NCBI GenBank assembly: GCA_009869945.1
Contig: WIXG01000029.1
Coordinates: forward strand, 310,001 to 374,000
DNA from: Mesaphorura yosii
Taxonomy: Eukaryota; Arthropoda; Collembola; Poduromorpha; Tullbergiidae
Reading direction: 5' to 3'
DNA length: 64,000 nt
This document shows, in pieces, positions 14,601-57,420 of the stretch (position 1 is its first letter; the number at the start of each line of letters is the position of its first letter). Position numbers and translations under genes: made by a program. The notes under the pieces were generated by a model. The model did not search any database. It was not told where the DNA came from and was given only the letters and a program-made list of their open reading frames with translations.

Positions 14601-14852
14601 AAACATTTGATGACTGCGATGTTCGCCTGGAATCTAATCCAGAGTTTCTCTGAAACATCGGCACATTGGATTTGGACTGAGCAGTCACACGAGCAAATGA
14701 GTAAATACATCCTGTTCAGCAGTTTACCAATTACGAATTAGCAGATTCAGCAGGTTGTTATCAGCGCATGCATCTCTGTAGCCTCGCTTAATTTCCTGGT
14801 CACTAACTTCAGCACTGGATTTAACTGACAAAGAGAAACTTTGTTTCACGAA

Positions 14853-16284
14853 ATGGCAGCAAAGAAGTTTGCGGAAATTATGCAGAGTTCACAGATTAGT
14901 GATAAGGTAAAGTTTTTGCTCTTTTATACTGATTGCATAATGCTATATCATCTGCGGGTGCGTTATCTTTGGCATGTAATGGGCTGATATTATGATACGA
15001 CAGAAGCGTACCTGAATTGATTGCAAAATATGAAGTTGTGTAATTTTTCAACTCAATCGTAGTAAAAATCTACCGGGCTCACAATCCAACGCGTGTCATC
15101 ATGAAGACGACGCTGTATGCTAATGACGTAAAAGACAACAAGCGGACCGAGCTAATTCTAAACACTCTCGTTCAGTTGGCGAATAAATAATTTAACAAGG
15201 CCGCTGGTTCAGAGGATAAGATAAGGCACATTTAGTAACTGGTTATAACAAATATACTGCTCGCACGTGCAACCCATCTTTCCTTCAAACAGTCCCGATA
15301 TGGTCATACCCACATAATTTGACAAATGCCAACTGACTAAGTCCAACACTTCGGCGTTTAAAGACCCCGATGTGAAATAATATTCCTTAGAAAATTTTTG
15401 GGCCATCGGTTATGGATAGTGAGTAAGGTTTGAATGCTGAAGCTGGAACCATCCATCAGCAGCCATCAGCTTGTCAATCTCCTGGAGCACCCGTAACAGT
15501 AGTAATGCAATTGCCGCTCGGGATGCCTGTTCTCAATTTGCAAGCGTTGACGAACATTGGTTTTTACTACATTCACCGAACAGGTAAATTCGACTCCCAT
15601 TTGCGCGTGATATCGCTAATAAGCATTAAATAATCGTGTTTAGGGACTGCAACGAGGGAGGCACGTGATGCAAGTGGTAACAAACTGTTCTCTCAGAAGG
15701 AGTCTGCCAAAGGACTCCAAATCTGCATGAATGTCGTCGATAATGCAGGATTTGAATTCTTGATGGCTGAGGCGGGCATGAATGTAAGACTTCGACTTTC
15801 TGCGGATTGCCTACTAAACTTGTAGTAATCTGCTTTGATTGTAAAGCATTTTCGAATACTGAGCAACGGCGTTATGTTGGGCATCCTCGACATGGCTCCC
15901 AAGCACGGTAAAAGTATGCTGGGTAAAAGTTCCCACGGGCAGGGCACCGTCAAACTCCAACCTGAAGATGGGGACGGCTCCTACCCATGGTGCCTAATCT
16001 ATTGTCGATCATGCTGGGCAAGTTCCTTGAACAAATTCGTCATTATGCAAAATGACCAACAAATTGGTGAGATCAAGTGCGATAAGGCAGATGGAAAAGT
16101 CTCTGTTTCGTTTCCACCAACACTGGACAGCAGACTCAAAGGCATCATTGTCATCGGCGCGTTTGCAATTGTAAGACTCAAATCGTACTTCGTATTCGTG
16201 CACCTAAATTCTGACCTAAGCTTTGTATACACACAGTACAACATGTACTGGAGACCCGCACTTTGCTGTGGCTGCTGCTGCTAA
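14853..16284 (+). CDS. Divergent phospholipid scramblase family protein
   Basis: Membrane proteins of this family are linked to Ca2+-dependent lipid scrambling or regulatory roles. Proposed coding exons are 14853-14906 (weakest), 15460-15583, 15644-15783, 15847-16170 and 16237-16284. Phases agree throughout and give 229 aa with a TAA stop. The visible family pattern runs from a Pro/Gln-rich N-terminus (PLGMP), through ICMNVVDNAGFEF, KFVIMQNDQQIGEIK and the acidic Ca2+-loop counterpart DGKVSVSFPPTLD (about 188-200), to a C-terminal hydrophobic helix KGIIVIGAFAI (204-214) followed by YNMYW. The family's internal palmitoylated Cys cluster is missing. Instead the last six residues are CCGCCC. Introns are 60-66 bp except the first (553 bp). 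Exon 2 could also begin at 15428 or 15463. Family assignment is good for the C-terminal half and inferred for the N-terminus. Confidence 0.7.
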
Positions 16285-16415
16285 TTTGCGCACCGTTTCG
16301 CTCACAAGAACATTTCTTTGAATTCATCGCAATGTCATAAAATTCACCCAGATATGGACTTCGCCTGTTGGAGGCAAAGAGGCTCAAACAATTTCATTAG
16401 CTATCTTGATATTGT

Positions 16416-16437
16416 AATAAATTAGTACAGAAATAAA
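16416..16437 (+). terminator. Polyadenylation signals of the scramblase gene
   Basis: Two AATAAA hexamers, at 16416-16421 and 16432-16437, lie about 130-150 nt after the scramblase TAA stop, a normal position for 3' end formation. Confidence 0.55.
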
Positions 16438-19400
16438 ATTATTTTTACATCATGACCGTCCTGCATGTTTGGCCCGAAGACACCGTTGCATACGGGCATG
16501 GTAGTGATCACTTTTTTACGAAGCCGAGGTCCCGACTTGCTGGCGACTGAATCTTGTCATAATCATGATAACCTCCGTGACCTTTGGAATGATCATTTCA
16601 CTTCAAGTAAGTATGTGGACAATGTTACGAAACGATGCTCCTCTCTGATTTGAATTTACAAACACGACTGCGGCAGAGACAACCGGACATGTTCACAATC
16701 ACGTTTAGTTTTATGAGCTAAAGCTGCATGAGTAAGAAAAGAGTCCAAATATCAAACCTCGCAGGCAGTGCTCAGTAATTAAAAATTACATGTAAAAAAC
16801 CACCTCGTGACGATGCTCATTTTGCAGTCGCCTTTCTTGTGCATAGTTCATCGTGACATAAAACACATGTCGTGATGAAAGAGGCGAAGAAAAAGAATTC
16901 TCGTTATTCGAGCTGAGCGGAATCCGGAGTATGACTTGTGAGACGGAACAACCGGCTCCTCGTTTGCTTAGAGCTGAGTACAGCAAAGCTTTTCGGTGTA
17001 TTGCGATCTTGGTAGACGAACGACGCAGGTCTGTTCCGTTCTGGAGATGGGTTTCGGGAGAGTAGTGAAGCCCGCATTTCGTCAATCGAGAGCATGAGCA
17101 TGAGCAATATCGTTCGCGTACTTGCATTCGCTTTCCCCTGACTTGACTGGGTTGCACTGCCGAGTCAAAGGAACTTGCTCCTTTGCTCCACCCTCACACT
17201 CTCTCCATTGGTTTGATTACAGACCCAATGAACCCGGGTGACCAACCTCTGCCAGGCTCAGGATCAGGATCAAAATTGCCGAGTCGTGGTGCATGGCACC
17301 GCCACCACACGAGGAGCAGGAGTGAAAGAGCGACTGTGTCAAAAGATCAGAAGGAAAAGGCATAAAACTTTTTTCCTTCCATAAAGGCAATCTAAAAGTC
17401 AGCACGTTTCAGTTTCACTGCCTTGCCTCTGTGCAATGCGCGCGTTCTCATTGTTCTTTCCATTAGCAATCCTTTATCATGTCATATGAGTCGATGCATA
17501 TCACAAGCATGAATGCTCCATGAATTCTTCAAACGAAATTCATACAATGTACACTGGCACACTGGCAGGTTGAAGCACCTGCTATCGTATTTTGATTAAA
17601 AATCTTCATTTTTTTCGCATTTACTACGTTCACATTCACAACAGTTTTTTTTGTCGAAGCACATTCCAGTTTTGATTAAAAACCAGCAAAGAAGTGACCA
17701 CACTTCGTCGTTATCGAATTGAATCAAGGGTTTGATTTATGAACTTCACATTTCATTTTTCCATCTCGTCATCATAAATCTTTTGAGGATTTCATCTTTT
17801 TCATCGTATCTGCATCACATCACATTACGGTGTAATACGTAATCCATCTCGGGCTTGACTTTGACTTCTCCTCCTTCTTCTTTTGATCGTTTAGAGGGAT
17901 TCAACCAAAAGAAGTAATTGCCACGGCGGTCGGCAGGCAATCAAAGGCATTACCTTCGGCAGCGGCAGCGGCTCCTTGACGATGACCTGTGACTGATGAT
18001 GATCGTAATTCTAATCATCGTTACACACACGGCTCATGATCATGATGATGAGATCTGGCTGTGACTTTTCATGTTCTTTCACTTTTCTTCGTGAGCCAGC
18101 GGTATCGAATGAAGTAAAGTCGAAGAAGCAGTGCGCGAGCGAAAGAGAGCCGCAGTGCACGCGGAGCGAAGGTGGATTAATGGAATGGGTTGAGTTTCTG
18201 GCAAGTGTGAAGAGCCAACCAGGAGCTCTTTAGGGCTTGGCAGAATTTTAAGTGTAAGTTTATACTTTAACTTGAGTAAAGAAGAAGGTCGAGACATTTA
18301 AGAGCAAGAGGGTTGCGCACCACAACCAGAGCCCACAACACAGCGAGCAACTTTAGCACGAGAGCACGAGCAGCAGCGCAGCAGAGAGAAGGTAGAGTTT
18401 CAAGTACGTATTAATGTTATTTTCTGTAGTGTGTTTTTGCCCTTCATTGTCACCCCCATCAACATAATAATCTTGTACTGCCTGACTACTATCGCATTGT
18501 TGCTGCTGGTTTGATCTCTGCATTGCATACCACGGTGGCCAGCGCAGCAGAAGCTCAGCAAGGCGCACTACAATATATGATACTCGTGGTGCCCCTTGCC
18601 TTCTCTCGTACTCAAGAAGCACGAGAGCGGTTGGCAGCGGCAGGCAGAGTATCATGATGCGATGAGATGATGTGAAATGTTAAAGGTACTACCTTTTAAG
18701 TTGCAACAATATTCTCTCTCGCGTTGTAAAAGTATTTTTTCTCATCTTCCCTCGTCGGAGTCAGTTCAACTTTTGCCCTGCTCCTACCAACTTGACCTCT
18801 TTGCTGCTCTTTCTCACCACGTCGTGATTTGCTAGTGCGACCTTTTCCGTTTTCATCTTCAAAGCCATTTCATCATCAAAAGTGAGCGTACGCAGCGTTC
18901 AGCAGGTCGGTGTCGTGCACTACCAAAGTGCACAGTAGCAAAGTATCATGACTCCATGACCAGATTCACTTTTTTGATCGGTCTTTCTCTTTTGATTTCA
19001 TCGAAAGTGTCAAAGTTCGTAACATGAGTACTCTTTGCCCTCCGCGATACGGGCTCGAAGTGTGAATCAACCTTTTTGGAAACCAAGTGCGAAAAGTGCA
19101 GCAGAAACGAGCATCAATGTCAATTGATGCAAATCACGAATTGAACGCTGGAATCAAACCATGAATCGTGTGACAATTAGTGAGTGTGACACTGAATTCA
19201 TTACATGAGTCAAGTTACCCCAGACGTGAATTCACTTCATGCGCTGACTGCTTTTACTCATGAAACTGGAATGGACTAGATCTGAGGTTCTTGGGCTTGG
19301 GACGTCAGTTCAGTGAGCACTAATTCTCACGTTACCCCTTCTGGACAAAACCGTGACAGCGTTTGACATTCAAGTGAACTCGTGACGAATTTCATGCGAA

Positions 19401-20008
19401 CGAAGAAGAGTTGATGCATAATTTCACACTCGCGAAAGTACGTTTATGAATCCAGTCAGACGGCAATAAAGAGTATCGAATTTCATGAGCGACTCATTTA
19501 TTAAGACATTTTCATTCCTTGTGGACATTAAAACTTACACGATAAGAAAGTGCACTGAAGAAGTCAGGAGATTTCAAGTTCACTTGTGCAATAAATAATA
19601 TTTCAGACAAATAAAAATTGTTCAGACCCGTATCACAAAATTAAATTCATGCATTTTGAAGTTGCAAGTCTTCTGTGTTCAACTTCATCATAAGCAAACT
19701 CGTCGATGTCTTCTGTTCTGAGAAACTGATAAGAAACAAAAGTACAAGTCAGTCATTGCATTGTCTTATCGCGTCGGAAGAACATAAAATCACAGCACAA
19801 TAAAAGCACAGTTACACAAGTTCATCGCCAAGAACTGCACCTTGGAGTGTGAGAACATTTCGCGAGTTGCCGGTCGAACTAAAGTCAAGTTCAAGAGTAA
19901 ACAGTGAACTACGCAGAAGTGAGTGCTGGCTCGGTGGTGAGAATTATTGACAGTGCGCTTGAACAGCAAGCACACTTGACTTGAGAGAATTAACGAGCCC
20001 ATAATTAA
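16438..20008. other. Probable 5' flank / untranslated leader of svp
   Basis: No coding region is supported. Open frames such as the 123-codon minus frame at 16786-17157 have no domain and no splice context. The segment carries CAT/ATG-rich and TTCATC-rich low-complexity tracts. It should contain the svp promoter and 5' UTR, and possibly an upstream exon carrying the initiator Met, but I cannot locate a TATA box or initiator with confidence. Confidence 0.4.
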
Positions 20009-51506
<31,498 letters not shown>

Positions 51507-51805
51507 CAATCATTAAATACGGCGGCAGGAGTGGTACCAAGTCCAGGAGTCGTTCTCGCACATGCACGCCATGCCATTGCCGCACAACAATCTCAGCAGC
51601 AGCAGCCACAATTACTTCCGCCAATGAATTACAAGAATCATGCACTCACTTAATTCTCTGTTTTCTGTCTGCGATGCTCACAGTTTGATTTGTTAATTAT
51701 TGTTTGCTCAATTGTACAATACACAACAGTTTATGCGTGCACTCATACCAGATTCAAAATGCTAGATTCATGGGAAATAATTTAACCGATCCGGTACATA
51801 CACCA

Positions 51806-52223
51806 AATAAACAAGTTTTAGCGCATGCTAATTATTGTGATACCATAAATTTAACTGTAAGCGATTAATTAGTAAGTTCTAGGAAATTTTAACGATCCAA
51901 GCACGAGGCAGGCTAATGTTTAAGATATTGTTCCCAATGTTTATTACCATTACCAAAGTTCGCAAGTATCAATGCACTTAAGATAGTTTCGAAACCAAAA
52001 TTCCTATTTTAGTTTACTATATTTATGTTAATTTTATGTAATGAAATCCCTTCTTGCCATTTTATTGCCCCTTTATGATAGTTTGAGATTTGTCCCATTT
52101 TAAACGCTCGGACTCATGCACGTAATTAGAGTTGATGAAGCGAAATTAGAAGTAAGGAGTTTTGATAATGCTAAAAGTGCGATACAAAATGTTGTTCCTT
52201 TCCGGTTCATTCATTGAAATAAA
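51806..52223 (+). terminator. Candidate svp polyadenylation signals
   Basis: AATAAA occurs at 51806-51811 (300 nt past the svp TGA) and again at 52218-52223. The two may give short and long 3' UTRs. Both lie before the 3' end of the convergent GH31 gene. Confidence 0.5.
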
Positions 52224-52693
52224 ATAATTTTGTAAGCACAAATTGAAAAAAATCTGTTTGATTGCACAAAACAAGCACAAGCTTTAGAAGTTAAGATTTT
52301 CCAGTGAACCCTGAAACCAAAACTGAAATACTTCAGCTTCAGCTGAAATACTCCTGAAACCAATGCAAACGCCGTAAAGATTTTTTTTAGAAGTCTAGAC
52401 CTTTGAATAATTTTAGTTTTAAGTTGTTTTAGCTGAGGAGTTTGCGACATAAATGTACAATATTTCAGTCACTTTATCCAGTAGCAGTGTCCGAAAATCC
52501 AATTTACTAGTTAATTGTACCATAAGGTTTGAATTGTTTTGAATGATATTACGATTGAAATGAGATATTATTGACATAAATAAAATGATCTCCAGTGTTC
52601 TTTGTTGCATTAAAATTCAATTCAGTTGAAGTTTCGTCCATCATGGCGAGCTGCCTGCATTTTATTCTTCAGTAATTATAATACTTTATCACA
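52224..52693. other. Tail-to-tail spacer between svp and GH31 gene
   Basis: AT-rich DNA lies between the likely svp 3' end and the minus-strand GH31 3' end. I see no coding frame or structural RNA in it. Confidence 0.5.
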
Positions 52694-52699
52694 TTTATT
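52694..52699 (-). terminator. Polyadenylation signal of the GH31 gene
   Basis: TTTATT on the + strand is AATAAA on the minus strand, 60 nt beyond the GH31 stop codon. Confidence 0.55.
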
Positions 52700-52758
52700 A
52701 AAATATTTGGTGTCTTTTGTTGCTCTACAGCGCTACCTTAAAGTACAAGTTTAGGAAG

Positions 52759-55700
52759 TCATTCATTCATTTTGGTAAAGAACGCAATTTGGTGTTCTCG
52801 AACCGGGTAACGATGAATCCATTTTTCGCCTTTGGTTGTTGTTCCATAGAGTTCGTCTCTCCATTTCCCTTTCGGAAGATAGATGTCTCTTTCGGTGCTG
52901 TTGGGCTTCAGAATTGGAGCCACCATGATTTGACCACCAATTGTGAACTGATCCGACACAACCAAGCAATTGATGTCAAGCGGATCGATCATCCACAGCG
53001 GTTGAATGATGGCAGTCCCCTGTGTGAGCGACTCATCAATGGCCTTCTTGATGAAGGATTGTACCTTTGATTCACGTAGCTGCTTGTGGTACCTCGCAAT
53101 CTCAAGGACATTCGAGTCGTAATCACTTGGTAAATACGTGTACTGCACAATTGGGAGGAAATACGTCAACTCGAGCCAGCGGATGTACAGGTTGCGGTCG
53201 GGCTTATTCGACTCGTACACGGACAGCGTTGAAAGCAGGCCACTCTGAGGCAGCTGGCTCGCTCTCTTGTAGCTTCCGCCAATTGGTCCTGTCATGATGA
53301 AGGAGAAGCCGGTGATGCCCAGCGTAAGTAGGTTTGGAATAATGCTTTGCAATCCCGTCCACGAACTCTCAATCGGACTTAGCGATATGAATGTCGGGAG
53401 TTTGGGAGACTTGATGGCACTTGATACTCCGATCGTGTTCACGAACATGACACCTTTTCGGATTGACTGTATAAACAAGTTTTTGTAGTCATCGGGATTC
53501 TGCAGGCCTTGATGGAACTCGTAGTATTGTGGCAAGTCGATCGTTGAACCCAAGTCAATAAACAATGCGTTCATGGAATACTTCCGGACAAATAATCTCA
53601 CTTTCTCTTCGAACCACGACCTTGCTCTTGGCTTTGTCACGTCCAGTAGAACGGATGTGTATGAGTTCTTGTACTGCACGAGGGCTGGGACCTTTCTAGT
53701 GCTGCTCCGAGAACTGTAATGACTTCCACTACTTTCATTACTTGGAACTAATTCCGCAACGATGTCTGTCGCAGACTTCTCCTTCACCCACAAGTCTTTG
53801 TTGAGTCCGTCGATATAATTATCAGACTCGGTGGAGAAGTATGGCTGAATCGAGAAGGCGATTTGAAACCCACGCCGTTGTGTATAATTCAATGTTTGTA
53901 TAATTGTAGGGAATCTGTCCAAGTCAATTTCATAGTCGCCGATGTGCTTCTCCCAAGTTTCATCTATTAGCAGAATGTTGTCTTCTGATAAACTTTCCGC
54001 TTTGATGCGATCAGCATGGTCAAGCAATTGCTTCTCAAACACACTGCTGTTTCTGTTTACAGCCAAGTCATTGAAATACATGCCCCCGTTGAATGAGCCA
54101 GGGCCAGTGTTCGTTGCATTGCTCGAAGTGTTGCTGAAAATGGACGGCATCACCTGCCAAATTGGAGTCTTGACCAGCTTCCTTGCAAATATCACGTCTT
54201 CGTGTCGTAAATCTTCAAGATTTTCTCGTGTTGACGCGAACAGTGAAGTCGACGTCACTTCCAGCACATTGGTTCCGGTACATATTGTGTAGTTAAGCAT
54301 TAGATTTTGACCACGAACTGCTGGGTAGGCAAAATTATCGTGCTTGGCAGCAAAGCACATCATTCCGGGATTGTCGGCAGAGTTTATCGAAACATGGAGT
54401 GGAACATCTTTCCATATTTCAATCGAAACTCCAGGCGCACCAAAAAACTGCCTCTTCAAAAATTTGCCCCATTGGAATCTTTGTTGTTCTGCCCTTGTGC
54501 GCACGTCCACTTTATTCCCGGTCACGAACGGAGTCAATGGAACGACTGTCCGGTTCAATGGCCAGTGATCTTCGCCCTGCTCGCCGCCTCCGTAGAAGTG
54601 AAATCCTCGATTTTCGCTCACATGAAAACAATCCATTGGAATAAAATTTGGTGACAAACTCTCCCATTGCGTTCCGTAGCACTGTTGCTGCGGTTGTGGC
54701 GAAGCTTCTGACCCTGGTTCTAGTCCGCCTGGTGAAGTTGGATCCAACGATGGGTTCAAGCTACTTGGGGAATCCTTATTCGTAGGTGACGGTATCAAGC
54801 GGAAGTACAGTCTGGCTTTGTCCATCCATTCGAGACATGATTCTCCATCTCTTTGGTGAATTTTCAAACACGGCCAGGCCTTGTCTCTCGAGGTTAAACT
54901 TGTGCCAAGCACTCCGGACAACACTTCGCGTCCCTTCAAGTTGGATAAGCGGAACTTTCGATCTTTCGATGAAAATCTAATTCGATTAAAGTACGCTTTC
55001 TGAAATCAACCCATCACGAATTAGAGCAATGCGATTCATTGAACGAGAAAGATGCAAACTCATACTTGAAGGTCCTTCTCTTGATGGATGACATAAATGG
55101 AACCAATGAGAAGGATGATCATCAGAAACAAGATGGATACGAAGATTTGAATCTTAAATTCATCAGGAGTCCGTTTCCTCAAGCGGAATTTAGTCTTTGG
55201 AATTTTCTTTGAAATCTATGAAATGAAATACTGTGAGACCAAAATTCATTGTCGCGTAAAGAGTTCACTTACGTAATCTAACTTTCCACGAAGCAAATTC
55301 TTGACGTATCCGTCAGAAGGTTTTGGTTCCGATGACGGTGGACGTTCTTCATCATCTTCTTCAAAGTTTGCGTGGTTTGAATTTAGGTTTTTCAGAGGAT
55401 AAAGTCCGCCAGATTTTCTGCGCGTGGCGATCGGGTTCCTGTTTAAGGCAAAATTTTAATTTTAATCATGATGAAACGCAGATCCTTCAGCCGAGCTGTG
55501 GTTGAACAGCGAACTTTAGAAACTAGCTAACGTACTTGGTGTATTCATCAGCCAAACCATCCTCTTCAATTTCCTTTTTCCGCTGTGGATCTAAAAATCT
55601 GGTGGTTCTGCGAAGTTGGTGTCCGTTCTTAGCACCAGGATACGGAGGTGGGGGATCCGATGTTGGGGAGTCAATTTCGCTCAGCTCGTCGCCTGTACTC

Positions 55701-57420
55701 ATACTTTCCAGATCTTCTAGTTCCGCCTCGTTGCCATCATCTTCACTCTCAGACTTTCTAAGAGAGCGGTAAGTGGGATTAGGATTTAGAGAAAACGCTG
55801 CTCGTGGTTCGGTGCTTCTATGTATTTGCTGTTCTACTTCGTCGAAGTAGTCTTTATCTCCGCCGGGTTTTGGTTGCTGGAAAACACAAAATGGCACAAA
55901 ATGAGAGCCGCAATAACCTCAACTGACACGCCACTCGTCAGATTGAGTTTGATACAAACTGATCATGAACGTAAGCACAATGAATAGAAGAGAGCCCGGA
56001 TAAAGTACATAGTAAATAACATTACGCAATTAAAGATTAGCTGCACATGTATCTCTGAAAAATGCCTTTGGCAATTCTCTCATTGTCATTGTACATGTGA
56101 ATCATTCGCTTTACAAAAAGTGGTTAACACAATACAGTAGTAATGCGGTTTGTTCCAGCTGAAATTGAAAGCAAACGTTAAGGATGGTGGAATGCTGGCC
56201 AAAACTCTACGTACGGCTGACACTTGAAATCAAGTAGTAAACACACAAATCCGTCCATCAACTTACGCCACTCACAGACAATATCCAGTAAAATCTCGTT
56301 ATTATGTTTAACACACAATTGAGATGCAACTCGATTGGATGATCAGATCGAGCACAAATCTTGTCATCAATTGCAACTATAGACTGTAGGGTAAATTGAG
56401 ACTATATGCTTGAAACTCGATACGCTTATCGGTACGATATTCGTTACGTGTGAACTTATCAGGTGTTGTTTGTAAATCGGTACGACCACCCACCAGTGCC
56501 AAGTCTCAATTTTCACAGATCGCAACAAGCCGTTCAAAGTTTTGAGTTACTGCCTTGTTTAGCTTCCATTGCCTCTTTTCGGCCATTTACGAGGCCCAGG
56601 AGTCACGTTGAATATTGGGATACAATTCAGTCACATTCGCACCAATTATCGAAGCTATTGTCCAACAAGCTAGCTCACTTTGTCACACACAAGACGCAAT
56701 TTACTGATATTGATTGAGGTTAAAAATTCGTAGCAAAATTTCATCGCAAGATGCAAGTACGATTCAATTGCCTTTGTGTGCTTACTTGCTTAAACTGTGA
56801 ATTTATTGCTTCATTTTTCACGATTCTACTTACGGCTATTTTACTTTAAGCAATTAGCCTCGTATGTGTACACATTACGAATAATGCCGCAATACTGAAT
56901 TGCTATATATTACGAGGCTGTATTACACGCGAAGGTTATCTGCAGTTCACTTAACTAACCGCAAAGTTTAGTACACTATAGCTAATAGTTAAGGGTAATG
57001 GAACTGTTTGTATGTTGTTCGAGCCTGTCGACTTCATAGTCATGAGTCATTAAACCACTTTAATGACCCGCACCCCGTGCTCAAACCGTCGTGAAGTAGC
57101 TTTTATACTACTATGGCATGTACCATTGCTCGTCATTTAGTCTAGCGTGGGGGACTGAGAACGTCACTGGACAAGAGTGAACTTACGTAAGAATATTCAG
57201 CAAATTCGAGAAGCAAGTTTAGTCCCGTGGGCATTGAGATGGATCGCCTTCGTCCGGCACGACTAAAGTGATCATCAGGCGGTTCGGGTGAATCCTGAAA
57301 TCGAACGACTCTCGATGAAGGCTCCGGAACTTGTAAATACCGGGCAGCGGCGGTCGCATCGTCAGAAGTAGGAATTCTGGTGGGGCTGAAGAATGCACGG
57401 CGTGGTTCTCCTCTGTCCAT
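52759..57420 (-). CDS. Type II membrane glycoside hydrolase family 31 (MYORG-like)
   Basis: Exons (minus) are 57187-57420, 55536-55876, 55273-55438, 55066-55215 and 52759-54999, with agreeing phases and 1043 aa. The Met sits in MDRGEPRRAF. Residues 1-265 are a charged cytosolic tail with RSISMP (59-64, 14-3-3-like) and PPPPY (153-157, WW-binding-like). A single TM helix (about 269-290, IFVSILFLMIILLIGSIYVI) is followed by a GH31 ectodomain with several N-glycosylation sequons: PIW (576-578), IDETWEKHIGDYEIDLDRFP (642-661), the nucleophile segment LFIDLGS (Asp779), IESSWTG (839-845), GPIGGS, and the C-terminal VSDQFTIGGQIMVAP and YLPKGKW. This topology fits MYORG/SITS-binding proteins, which act in the secretory pathway. 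The usual K-x-D-x-GE, acid/base Asp and DIGG signatures are altered, so activity is doubtful. Intron 1 is 1.3 kb; the others are 57-97 bp. Confidence 0.9.
55877..57186 (-). other. GH31 gene intron 1 (1.3 kb)
   Basis: The donor is TCTTAC/GTAAGT and the acceptor TTTTCCAG/CAACC on the minus strand. Nothing coding or repetitive is recognised inside. Confidence 0.8.

Larger units (their letters stand above)
1..14852. other. Gene-poor stretch, no supported gene
   Basis: I found no coding frame with recognisable domains here. Open frames of 60-130 codons occur on both strands but have random-looking composition and no splice context. Items that stand out are listed separately: an exon-like block at 2069-2219, a short hexamer repeat at 5640, a 96-bp tandem repeat at 8418-8660, and a CpG-dense patch at about 11171-11304. 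No tRNA, rRNA or known conserved microRNA was recognised by eye. Confidence 0.5.

Noticed and set aside
15209..15406. 65-codon minus-strand frame within the first scramblase intron
   Set aside because: No domain or splice support. It lies in an intron of the plus-strand model and looks random.
16786..17157. 123-codon minus-strand open frame
   Set aside because: Composition unlike a known protein, no homologous motif, no splice sites fitting a gene.
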